From Lunularia cruciata (lineage: Eukaryota > Streptophyta > Marchantiopsida > Lunulariales > Lunulariaceae), in NCBI GenBank assembly GCA_948567375.1, contig OX419755.1, forward strand, positions 77,026,931 through 77,090,930: a stretch of 64,000 nt of DNA. The letters run 5' to 3'. Every line of letters begins with the position of its first letter. Position 1 is the first letter of the stretch. The position numbers and the translations under genes are program-made. Below, one piece after another: positions 45,514-55,959 of the stretch. The notes under the pieces were generated by a model. It did no database searches, was not told the origin of the DNA, and worked only from the letters and a program-made list of their open reading frames with translations.

Positions 45514-48335
45514 GCCTTTTTCTCCATTAAGACATACCAGTTGCACCCGTCGGTTGTCTTCCTCTAAATAATGCTACATGAAAACCCCTTTTCAAAGCCT
45601 GGCTCTCCCATTCGAGCTTTTGCTCTTCGTTGCTGAACTGGTAAAGAAGGTGGGATCGCCATCACAGCACGGTAACCCCAGAAAGGCAGCGCGTGTTTCC
45701 TGCAAAAGAGCTGACGCATTGAAAGCTTTGCTGACAGGCTAGCACGGCACGGAAAAGTGTATGTCGGTACCGGAAAAGATCGAAGATACATCGAGAATCG
45801 AAACTTTGCTGAAAAAAGTATGCATTCCTGAAGTATATCACCAGGTAACAGTTCAACACTAAGCTATTCCACCTTCTACACTAAAAGCATTCAAAATCTG
45901 AGGCGCATGCTGCACAGAGAAGCACGCTGGATGCTGCGCTGCAAATCGAGGGGTATTAACTGCTCAATCGAGCCATATCGCTATCATGCAGCACGCTTGG
46001 AGAAAAAGAGTACAGTTGAACAGGAGTGCTTAACATTTGGAAAACGGGGTTAAAGTTCGTTATCCTATGCATAGCTATGATTCCCCCTTGTATAGTTTAG
46101 GTGCTGTTTCGTTCTTTCTATCGGTTCAGACACGGGGGTGGGTACGCTTAACATAACAGAAACTTTTGTCTACTAGAATTGTTGCTCAACGTATGATCAT
46201 GATAGTCAGAAATAGTCGAAGCTATAGTCAGCTCTATTAAATACAAGATAATATATGCAAGAGTTGCAAGACGTAAGTTACTGTCATAGTATATTGAGAG
46301 AAAGACAGAGACGATACCCAAAAGGAAAAAAAGGAAGAAATACAAAGCACTCGGAAATGCAACAGGAACTTTTCCAGATGAAGGAGGAATTCAGGGAGGA
46401 AGAAGTGCAAAGCTATTCTCCACAAGACATCATCAAGTCTAAGTAACGGAAATAAATAAGCAAACTAACATACTATTGGAAATGGCGTAGACGTGATAGG
46501 CCTGTAATCTCTGAAGATCTAATGTCCGAGAGTATTGTAGGACAATTCGGATTCTTTATCTAAAATATCAAGAATGTGAGGTGAGCAAAGTGAACGAAAT
46601 AACAACGACCCCTTTCTTTTACAAAAATCTTCGAGTTGTCTCTTAAAGAATACCATCAAAGTTGAGAAACTTAACTATAAATGGACTTCAACATGGCTTA
46701 CTTGAAGTGTTTGTCCCTCCTTATATATTCTTTGTTTCTTAGCGTGACAAGGGTTTGCAATACAGGTGAGAAAGTCTAGTAAAATAAACCGGGATGTAAA
46801 ATAAAATAATGAAATAAAATCTCGTAAAATAAAGCGGGAATGAGTTTTAGTATCTCAAATTTGTATAGAGGAACTCGGTACGTTTTACCTTTGTAGTAGC
46901 AACTTACTGTTTTCCATTTGCACTCTTTGTGCATGTTGCAAGCACATATTCATTACCGAGTTCATGTGCTCATTAATGCCTTTAACGAATCAAGATGCAG
47001 TTAAAAAGTTTACGCTGAGATCATGTAAAGGGATAGATTAACTATGGTTGGAATTACACACATGGGTAGAAATACTCTACGACATTTCAACTTGTTCACG
47101 TTCTATGGGGTCAACGGCACAACTTCAATGTGAAAGGCTTGAAATGTACCATTTCATCCGTTATTGAAGTGGGGATCTGATTACCTCATTATTTCACTCA
47201 TGAAATGATGGTTTCTAGAATTCATAGAACATGTCCCTTCTAGACAGATCTTTGTTGGGGCCGCGGTCGTAGAAAAAGTGCGTGCTCATGATTATGCGTG
47301 AAAGGTGCGATCGAGTTTACTTTGTGCAAATTCAAGGCATGCTCAAGTAGCGTAAGCAAAGTAGGAGACGACAGCAAGAACAGTTTTGGAAGTGAAGGTT
47401 CCATGCGATAGATATCTCAAGCCGCTGCTTACGTTTCTGGTTAAAGGTTGTTAATGTGTATAAACGGGGATGATTTTGGGGGCCGGAGCTGACAAAATGG
47501 CCACGCAGTTTGCCTTTTGGGAATAGAGTTTTGCCGTCACGACTACTAATTGTGTCTTTTCTAAACCACTCGAAAGGATTTCAGCAATGTAATTGACAAG
47601 GTAAAACCGTCTGAAATACAAGCCTCTGAAGTTCTCGGGAGTCTCCAGATGATGCGAGTAGATTCAATTAGAACTGCCATAAAGCGCCTGCAAGTTCTGT
47701 CAACTCAGGCACTAAGTCTTACTGTTATAGCTGGATTGCTCGCTGGCTAATAGAATCATCCTGGGACCGGAGCGTGTAAGATATTGGGACTTTTAAACCA
47801 TAGATTACGCGTAATGTCAATGTAATACTGCTGTGCCAACCAGCAAGGGAAATAAGCGAAGGAACCGGTGTTCCGAGTACGTGATGTGCCGTATTAGCTC
47901 TACAGTAACGTAAATTTAAATCCTCGTTTGTACTCAGCACACGACTGTGACTCAGAAGCTCCAGGAATTGGCATTTCCACTTCTCGGCGTATTGGGTTTG
48001 GACGCCGAGAGCTGGTGAGTCACAGCTGTACCATGAAAAGGACGTGAGAATGTTCCGCAACTACATCGAAATCAAGTGTAATCAAGTTGTACAGTCAAGC
48101 ATTGATTTTCTTGGATGCCATTTTCGCTTGTGAAATTCAAAGACGGTAAATGATCTATTGACAGTGGAGTGAGAAATGGAACCTCGCAAGCACTTCACGC
48201 GATTCTGAAGTTTACTATTCTGACGGACGAGTTCAAGAGGAACAACTCGACTAGACATCACTATTATTCAGTTGTGAGTGTGGTCCTTCACTAGATGTAA
48301 CAGCAGCTCGGTGTTTGTTCGGAGGACAAAGGAAA

Positions 48336-48870
48336 GCTACCCATGATGCCATTAGAGATATAGTGTTTTCTATGGCACTAGAGAGATGATATTTGGCTTG
48401 GAGGGAGCATTTGTATACTTTGCAGACGACACATGTCAGTGCCAATTTATACTTTGTCCGAGATTATCAAGTGACAATAGCGGATGTCGTGATTATGGAC
48501 CATACGCGGGATACAATTTCGGAGAGAGTGATTACCCATCCCCTTGGATGGGCGGCGAGTGCAACAGCACGTCGTAAGGTCTCCAAGTATAAGGGCATGC
48601 AGCGAGGTCACCTCTTTGTTCCTTTAGCCTTGGAGTTATATGGAGTGATGGACAAGGCATTTGACACATCTGTCAAGGAATGCGCGAGAGCTTATCATGT
48701 TAGGCACGGGTACCACTCTCACTCTCATACTTTGTAAGATATTTTAGACAGCATGTGTCCAGTGTTCTCAAAAGGAAATGGTTGGTCACATTAGATGATA
48801 TTTCTTTGGTTGCTCCAGTTGTGTGTAGACAGTACTACTTGCATAGATTGGATATTTTAGGTGCAATGGG
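48336..48870 (+). pseudogene. Non-LTR retroelement C-terminal domain
   Basis: The frame from 48336 (ATHDAIRDI) is broken by TGA at 48390-48392 and then open to 48737. It reads YLAWREHLYTL, then TIADVVIMDHTRDT, and GHLFVPLALELYGVMDKAF. A further piece, RQHVSSVLKRKW, follows in another frame near 48750. The HD...E...ADVVI...FVPLALE pattern resembles the C-terminal part of LINE-like RT polyproteins of plants. The spaced E and ADVVI could be a PD-(D/E)xK nuclease relic, which is inference only. This is the only plus-strand piece of that family in the window. Confidence 0.5.
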
Positions 48871-48884
48871 GTAGATTTTTCATA

Positions 48885-48969
48885 TAGACTCTATTGGGGT
48901 TGAGCCCCATGTTACCTTTTCTTTCTCTCCCTTGTCCGGCTTGATGGGGTCTTCCCATCCTTCGTTTTC
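48885..48969. repeat. Left arm of imperfect inverted repeat
   Basis: TAGACTCTATTGGGGTTGAGCCCCATGTTACC through TCTTCCCATCCTTCG pairs with 49413-49493 in reverse complement, with several mismatches. Confidence 0.85.
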
Positions 48970-48980
48970 CCTTTGCGCCT

Positions 48981-49250
48981 TTCACATTTGACTTCACCCA
49001 TTAGCAAGAGTATCGGTTGTTCTGTCTGACAAGTGGCCTAACTGATACCTCTATTCGAATAACATCACTTTTCACATTAGACTTCACCCATTAGCAAGAG
49101 TATCGGTTGTTCTGTCTGACAAGTGGCCTAACTGATACCTCTATTCGAATAACATCACTTTTCACATTAGACTTCACCCATTAGCAAGAGTATCGGTTGT
49201 TCTGTCTGACAAGTCGCCTAACTGATACCTCTATTCGAATAACATCAGAC
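48981..49250. repeat. Tandem array, 3 x 90 bp
   Basis: TTCACATT(A/T)GACTTCACCC begins at 48981, 49071 and 49161. The units are almost identical (one base differs at the start of unit 1 and one in unit 3, GTGGCC versus GTCGCC). All contain stops in every frame I checked, so it is not coding. Confidence 0.95.
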
Positions 49251-49412
49251 TTGTACTTTCCTTTCCATGTAACTGCTGACTTCCACTGGAAGTCGGTAAC
49301 TCCATAATTCGTTCCTCGAAGACGATTCCTCAGTCACGTGAGAGCTCCATTTCAGAAAAGGGTGAGATGTAATGGGAATAAATAAATAGGCAAAGGACGA
49401 CCGCGTAGAAAA

Positions 49413-49493
49413 AGCGAAGCATGGGAAGACCCCATCAAGCCGCACAAGAGAGAGACGAAAAAGGTAAATGGGGCTAAAGCCCAATAGAGTCTA
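49413..49493. repeat. Right arm of imperfect inverted repeat
   Basis: GCGAAGCATGGGAAGACCCCATCAAGCCG through CCCAATAGAGTCTA is the inverted partner of 48885-48969. Confidence 0.85.
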
Positions 49494-49962
49494 TTTGAGA
49501 ATGGGAATAAATGAAGTCACAGCTAATGGTGAAGTATATCTCCTTACACTGCGTGTCCACAAACCAGTACAGTTGCTTGACTATTATTATACAAGGATTT
49601 TGAGCACGGGAAGGCAAATTAGTGTAAGCTATTTATCTTTCGACTAAAGATTTACATTCTATTAACAACGTCGTGTACCCCTCAGAAACTTGTTATTTGC
49701 ACCTCACTGCACGGATGCTAGATCTTTCCTGGGTGGCAACTTAAATTACATTCTAACCAGTCCTATCAACTTAGGAGAGTTGAAGTGTTTAATTGTATGT
49801 CAGCTGACGGCTCTTGGCTACGAAGATCTCAACTTTCAACTTCTTGATCTGATGTAGCATACGTGTCACAGATGAATAATGGATGACTTGAGATCGGGAA
49901 GGTTGTCGGTGGGGAACAGTTTATCAATTCTCAAATAAGCATGTCTCTGTGTCGACCGCTAC
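49494..49962. other. 3' flank of the P450 gene
   Basis: No coding motif is visible. In part this would be the 3' UTR of the minus-strand P450. No clear poly-A signal could be assigned with confidence. Confidence 0.4.
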
Positions 49963-52841
49963 CTACTCCTTCCTTAGGATAGGGATCATTTCAATTCCTC
50001 CTTTCATGGCCAGAATGCTCATCATTCGGTACGTGATCGGCTCAGTGCTTGTCCGCCGTAACTCAAAGAAGCGGAAGAGTAAACCAGCCGTGATTTTCAT
50101 CTGCAGGTAGGCGGAATCCTTTCCTAAACATGTGCGGAGGCCAGCCTGCGAAACAAGATAAGCGCAGTTAAAACTTTAGTATAGTGGTAAATCAATCACT
50201 CAACGGCATACGTAGAAGCCGCAAGTAATCGTGTCCAAAGTTACCAAAATCTTAGTGCAGCACATGTACAGAAGAGTCTTCTCTGGGTTAGGCTGTCGGT
50301 ATACACACATAACCATGTCGCATTAAGGACGGTAAATTACTGTAGTAGCTTGATTAGGCTCGAGGACTCATTGATTTATCGGTGCAAAGCGCGCAACTAC
50401 CAGCATGTAAACGATTAATGTTTATCACCTGCTTCGATTCTACCTCGACGGGCTTTTGGCTGATTTCACGTACAGCAATATGTCAACTGAAATGTAGTGC
50501 AGGTATAAGGAATTCACTCATGGGGCTTATGTGCGAATTGTATCCGTAAGTTTACCGCAGGCCATGGGGGTATTGACTGCATCTTGAAAACGTAATTTGG
50601 GCACAGAACACTGGCATTGATGATAGGTAGGGGCGGCTTTGAGTACATGTCCTGTTTATACCTGAAAGGTAGTGAACTTATAGTCGGATTCTGGCACAAA
50701 AACACCATCTTTAAGCCACCTATCTGGATTGAAGACGTCTGCATCAAGTCCCCAGATAGATTTCTGGCGCGCCATACCCCATGGGGAGTAGCAGATCAAG
50801 TTCCCGGCCTTGAGGCGAGTACCATCTGGGAGAATATCGTCAGCAAGAATACCCTTAGGATCCTGCAGGTACCAACATGTTAGAGCCTCCATGTCGTGGA
50901 CAAGCTGTTAGGAGATAACCACGAACATTCAAAAAACGAAACATGCTACAATTATTTCAGGATGACAACAGCTAATCATCAACACGATTTGACCACAATA
51001 ATCATGACAAGGAGACTATTTGAAAGGTAACTTACCAATGGAACCGCAGGATAGAGGCGGAGAGTTTCTGTAATGACTGCTTGCAAGTAATTCAACTCTC
51101 TCATAGAATCGTAAGTGAGCAGATTCGTAAACTCTCGGAATCGTTTCTGCATACTTTTGAAAAGCAATTCGGATCTCTGTGACTGTGCCTGTTCTGCACC
51201 TAGTTGTATTTGGAGATTTGTCCATTCTTGATCCCAAGTCAATTCAGGAGAATTGACCGTCTTCCTTCGGTGGAACTCACGGAGCTCTTCGTACACTCTG
51301 TTGCAAATATTCTTATTCTCAGCCAGCATGTAAAGCATCCAAGAGAGTGTCGCAGCAGTTGTGTCTCGCCCTGCGATCACGAAGTTCAGGACGACGTCCC
51401 TAAGGATCTTATCGGACATGCTGGGATGATGTCCACTGTCGCTCAAGTCCAGGAACCTGGAGAGAATGTCAACTTTCTTGGGCTGCAAGGGTGCAAGACA
51501 AGAACCCTTAGAATGCTCGTATTCATGGTGTATTGTCTACAATTTAATGCACAGTTTCCACACTATGACATGAAATCGTGACATTTGGAGCTTGAATTAC
51601 CTCATTCGCTACCGAGACACTAAGACTTGCTCGCTCACTTTTCCTCTTAGCTATAACATCGTAGATAAAATCGTCGATGACGCGAATGTTCTCCGAAAGC
51701 TCAGCTTCAAGGCCGATGCGAAAAAACCGCTTCAGTTTCCAGATCGGATCGACGAAACGCGAGGTCACAACCTCGTGAGCGCGATCAAAGGCTATGGCAA
51801 ATTTATTTTCTGGTAACGGCAAGCTATTAGGCAGCGATCCGATTGTCACCCCAAACCCAATACTTCCGATAGAATCCAACGTGGTGCGCATGAGGAGGTC
51901 CTGTCATTTGAGTCAATCGTACACACTTGAATTAAAATACAGCTGCCACTACGTGAAACTCAAGTATTGGTAGGTAACAAGGATGTTACACAAAGAATCG
52001 TCCACCGTGAAAATACTAAGAAACGCTTTGAAATACGTTATCATGATGATATTGTCTGATACAGCGTCGTGTAATCAGTTACTTAAGCCAGTGTTGATCT
52101 CCGTCCAGGATGTGAATGGCTAACGAGGGATCAACCTGCATATCTTGGGATCTGCCATCAGCCGCGAGCTGGGACAACAGCCCTCCGATTTTACAAGCAT
52201 GCAACTTGAATGAATCGGCACTGAAGTCCCTCAATGACTTGAGGGAGAATTCAGAAGCCGCGGTTTTACGTTGAGTCCGCCACATATCTCCGTCAGTGTT
52301 GAAAATTCCATCACCCAGCAAGATTTCCATGCGTTCATGGAAGACTTCACCCTGGGAGTTAAACAACATTAGGAGTGTTAGTTCAGAAGTATGTGTGGAT
52401 TGGGGATCATGTAAAGGAGAACAAAATAGTTGCTCAACCTGAACAATTGAAATCACAAAAGCGCCAGCGTTAACTGCTGCGTAGCGTAACATAATGGGTG
52501 AATGCGACAGAATTCAACACTACCTTCGGGTAATTCGAGAAGTTCGTCTTCAATATGTGCTTAACATTTGCAGGATCAACAGTGTAGTAGAAAATTTCGC
52601 CCAGCGGCATGGGTGCTGCGATAGTGCTTTGCTTCTGGAAATACGTCGAGATCCAGTCGTGGAACCGGTGGTAGTTTTGGATGTGCTCGATAGCTGACCC
52701 AACAAGAGGCCATGTCTGTGGACCCTTGTAATTGCGGTTCTTTAATCGGAAACCAATTGAGCTGACGATCAGTGCAATTACAAGGGCCACAATCCGCTGG
52801 GCATAAGTGGAAGTCATAACGGTTCCGAGTAGATGCAACAT
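49963..52841 (-). CDS. CYP704B: Cytochrome P450, CYP704 family (CYP704B-like), six exons
   Basis: Exons 52841-52524, 52351-52136, 51900-51601, 51482-51036, 50862-50662 and 50145-49963 join in frame. All introns are phase 0 with GT..AG ends, giving 554 residues. An N-terminal anchor (about residues 13-32) is followed by [10 protein letters not shown]. The oxygen-binding helix is AGRDTT (315-320), the K-helix ETLR (417-420), and the PERF region FNPDRW (471-476). The heme loop [11 protein letters not shown] has Cys at 500 and is split by intron 5. [19 protein letters not shown] and [10 protein letters not shown] are typical of CYP704. Family members are ER-bound fatty-acid omega-hydroxylases; CYP704B enzymes serve sporopollenin in pollen and spore walls. 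The heme loop carries Leu and Thr where Pro and Ile are usual. The start could also be the ATG at 52817. Confidence 0.88.
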
Positions 52842-54625
52842 CTTGGAGGGACGTTCGCTGGACCGGCTGAATCCGAGGGTGAGATTGGAAGTGAACTGGA
52901 ATTACTTGTCCAGAACTGACTGCGCTCAGACCTCGCAGCAGCAACACCTAAAATGTGGTTTGAGGTTCAGTGAAATCGAAACTGTACACCTGAAGACGGC
53001 TCAGGTCCCAGTCAGTTGTGGCAGGGCCGCCAATGGGCAGAAGCTGCTGAGGGAGACGAAGAATAATGTGCTGCGCGCAGTGTAAACCTTGGACCTGGAG
53101 TGTGATAGTTTGTTACTACTACTTAAAGGTAGAGCATGTCAAACTCCTGCTCATGGGATCACAGTCCTTCACCGCAGGATGTGCGATCAACGCAGCCGCA
53201 TCTTGGTGTCGTCGACCGTGACTGCTCCACGGGACCTACTGTGGACGTGGACAACGTGGGGAAAGAGATCATAGAGGTTAGGGTGCTCCTCCAGAGTGAG
53301 AGACGAAAAGGATACCTTCCGGTTTGAAATAGTTCATCAGATTCGGCAGTCGCTTAGTACTGCGCTTCTGCCCTCACGGTAGGGGGCTCACCGGAGTAGA
53401 ATTGGCCAATTCTGGAGTAGTTCTTCTCTACGTTATAAACTATTATGCACACAAAAGAAGTGTCCGGGACCGAATCGGTGCGCGCGCTTCTAGGCTCAGG
53501 CTCGATTTGGACTAAAACGATAAGCGGGGGTTTCGTGCTCGTTATAACCGCGGGACTTGTTGGCGGCGAGCTTAGCTGTCCAGACCCCCTGAATTATAGA
53601 AATCGTGGGTCCTTATGGAATTTCGCACATAATGCGAAAGAAGGCTCAGCAAATTAGTAAAATTTCAAGGTGGACTTGTTTATCATTATGCCCTTGTGAT
53701 GTTGCTCGAGACCTATGCTAAAAGTGGAGAAGTTGGGGACTTGAAACCGTCTGCACATGCTAAAGAACCAGGCGATGACTGTGCCCTCATCTCCAGCCTT
53801 GGTGTAACTTCGGTCTATCAAGGCTGAGTTGAGAGGATATATTCATCGCCCAGTTCTTTAGCATAAACAAACTGCTTCTTTCTCAGACATTTCGGGAAGT
53901 TCCCTAAAGTCTAATGTCAACAAAAATATTCTGACTCTTCCCGAGCACGCAGCGCCTCTCTCTAAGGTCCCAGTATAAAGTCAACGTGAGCTTCTCATAT
54001 ATCAATCGATTACACTCTCGTAATTCACATGACCTGTATGCCTGACCAATGATGAGGACGAAACTAAGAATCCGGAGAGATATATGTACCTGAACAGACA
54101 AGAATAGAAACCTGAGCTGATACAAATGCCATCGACTTACCTTTACTCGCAACTAAATCGAAACGCCGCCTTGATGAGCTCCGGGGAGATGAAATTTTGA
54201 GAGAGGGAGGAGGTAGTAAATTTGGAAACTACTTTACAATGTGGTGGTCAAATTTGCAACAATTATTTTCCCTACGTCTGCGGAGGTCGCTATCGAGGGG
54301 AGCAAATCAGCTTGTGGTTTCCATGGCCAGCAAAAGAAGCTACGAGAAGCACATCATTCAAGGCATAAGATAAAGTGCTATACGTCACAGTACCGTACAG
54401 AAATTTTACACCATATTGCTCAGGGTAGTCAGGTACAGTGGGCGGGGAGCAGTTACATGTGATTTCGCAGCCATGAGTGTTTCGATTCAGGTGCTGCCAT
54501 CTTCTAAGTCGTACCACAGGATTAGATGCTCAAGTGTACAGTAAAACGTTTGCGTGTTTCCCTACATGTACATGTGATCCTATCTGCATGCTATTTGACA
54601 GCTTTCCAAAATCATGGCAACACCT
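52842..54625. other. 5' flank of the P450 gene, no other gene recognised
   Basis: It should contain the minus-strand promoter. The plus-strand ORFs (52807-53085, 53445-53657) have no motif, and the first overlaps the P450 start antisense. No convincing TATA box could be chosen. Confidence 0.4.
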
Positions 54626-54777
54626 GCATTGGTCGAACATGGGTATATCTGATTGTAGTCCCATTCACAATTAGCGCTGACGATCGGTTGAATCTTGAAG
54701 CGCATTGGTAGAACATGGGAATATCTGATTGTAATCCTATTCACAATTAGCACTGATGATTGGATGAATTTTAATTT
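54626..54777. repeat. Tandem duplication, 2 x 76 bp
   Basis: GCATTGGT(C/A)GAACATGGG begins at 54626 and 54702. Both contain ATATCTGATTGTA and CATTCACAATTAGC-like blocks. It lies at the border between the island and the LTR-D remnant. Confidence 0.85.
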
Positions 54778-54799
54778 CGTTGCGAAACTTTCAATCTTC

Positions 54800-55165
54800 T
54801 AGAATGATGAGCTCGCAAGAAGCCTAAATATTGTTAGAATTGCTTGCTCTAGTTCATTCAAGCACATCTCATGTACTCTAATGATCATGAGATGTCAACG
54901 CAAGTTGACCAAGAACTCAAAAGTTAAATATCATACAGGAGATCTCTTTGGAATTGCACTTTGCAAGTATATTTCTATAAAACAACCAAGAATCGAATCT
55001 TATTGGCACTTTGGACGAGCTAAGAAATAATGCAAATGTATAGCTACCTGGTATTCTAATAATAAAATTGATCACCATTAGGTCATCTTTGAGCAACCAT
55101 TGATACAACTAAGACTACCAAAACTAACTTTCCAACATCCTAGCACATTAGCTTTGGAGTTAGAA
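54800..55165 (-). mobile_element. LTR-D, minus-strand 3' copy
   Basis: The reverse complement reads TCTAACTCCAAAGCTAATGTGCTAGGATG and then GTTTTGGTAGTCTTAGTTGTATC, collinear with 36720-36810. It is much decayed. It contains a 10-bp inverted repeat ACATCTCATG/CATGAGATGT near 54865-54896. Confidence 0.5.
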
Positions 55166-55172
55166 AATTATC

Positions 55173-55176
<4 letters not shown>

Positions 55177-55266
<90 letters not shown>
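55177..55266. repeat. (AT)45 microsatellite
   Basis: Ninety uninterrupted bases of AT. It sits at the inner border of LTR-D, where the other copies have only short (TA)n runs (about 36691 and 37263). Confidence 0.97.
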
Positions 55267-55269
<3 letters not shown>

Positions 55270-55504
55270 GTTATCAACATCATACATTATAGAAAAATAT
55301 AATTCATATACAAGTCACACACAAACTCCAAGGACACACAATTCCTCCCTCTAAACCAAATAGATATCTACTCCAAATATGTAATATGCTCTATGGTGGA
55401 CAAAGATCAAGAACTAGGTGTTATCAAACTCCATTGTTAGTCGCATGCAATCTATACCACATAAAGAATAAATTAGTTATAAATCAAGTATATTAAGGAC
55501 ATAG

Positions 55505-55650
55505 CCGTTACACTTGAGGAACCACTATGAAGGGAGGAGTTAAACATACCATATATCATCCTCTCAAATAGCTATTGCACATCAACATAATAGCAGCTCC
55601 ACCGGAAGAGACACATAACATACTCCACAAGCTTGCATTTAGAACTACCA
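55505..55650 (-). pseudogene. Second PHD-finger-like relic of the LTR-D Ty3 family
   Basis: The minus strand reads SMLCVSSGGAAIMLMCNSYL, then RG, stop, YMVCLTPPFIVVPQV, aligned residue by residue with CMLCGSSSGATIRLVCNSCL and KGWHMACLTP at 36310-36400. The second, third and sixth ligand Cys are kept; the first Cys, fourth Cys and the Trp-His are lost. It again lies downstream of an integrase relic and upstream of LTR-D. Confidence 0.6.
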
Positions 55651-55959
55651 AGCTTGGGTCTATAGTGCAATCAATGTTTGGGAGACGATATGGTGCACAA
55701 TTGCACATATTAACTTTCCAAACAACACCATCACATCATTCCAACTTGAGGATTTCAAAAGGCAAAGCTCATGCACTATCAAGATATTGCAACATGTAAT
55801 CACATCAAGTGTTGTTGGTGCAATTTGTTGTAGATATATTATAATCATCCAAATGAAACTTATGGATCAAAGATCTAGAAACTACTACTCAAATAGTAAC
55901 ATAGCATAAGGCATTCCTATATTGAACTAAGTTCTCAAAGGCAAATAGAATCACTCTTT

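Larger units (their letters stand above)
41430..48335. other. Low-repeat island, no gene recognised
   Basis: Base composition is more balanced than in the transposon blocks and I see no LTR-A to LTR-D copies. ORFs such as 42460-42660, 45564-45791 and 47725-48060 have no motif I know and no supporting splice pattern. A short hairpin AAAGAACG...CGTTCTTT lies near 42163-42193. The stretch 44300-44700 is strongly AT-rich. Confidence 0.45.

Noticed and set aside
47725..48060. 111-codon minus-strand ORF in the low-repeat island
   Set aside because: No motif, no splice context and no neighbouring coding exons; cannot be supported as a gene.
48981..49250. Tandem 90-bp array as a CRISPR or protein-repeat locus
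   Set aside because: Units are contiguous with no variable spacers, contain stops, and the DNA is plant nuclear.
52807..53085. Plus-strand ORF overlapping the P450 start
   Set aside because: Antisense to the first P450 exon and its upstream region; no motif.
55100..55354. Plus-strand ORF with a long Ile-Tyr repeat
   Set aside because: It is the translation of the (AT)45 microsatellite and has no other coding evidence.
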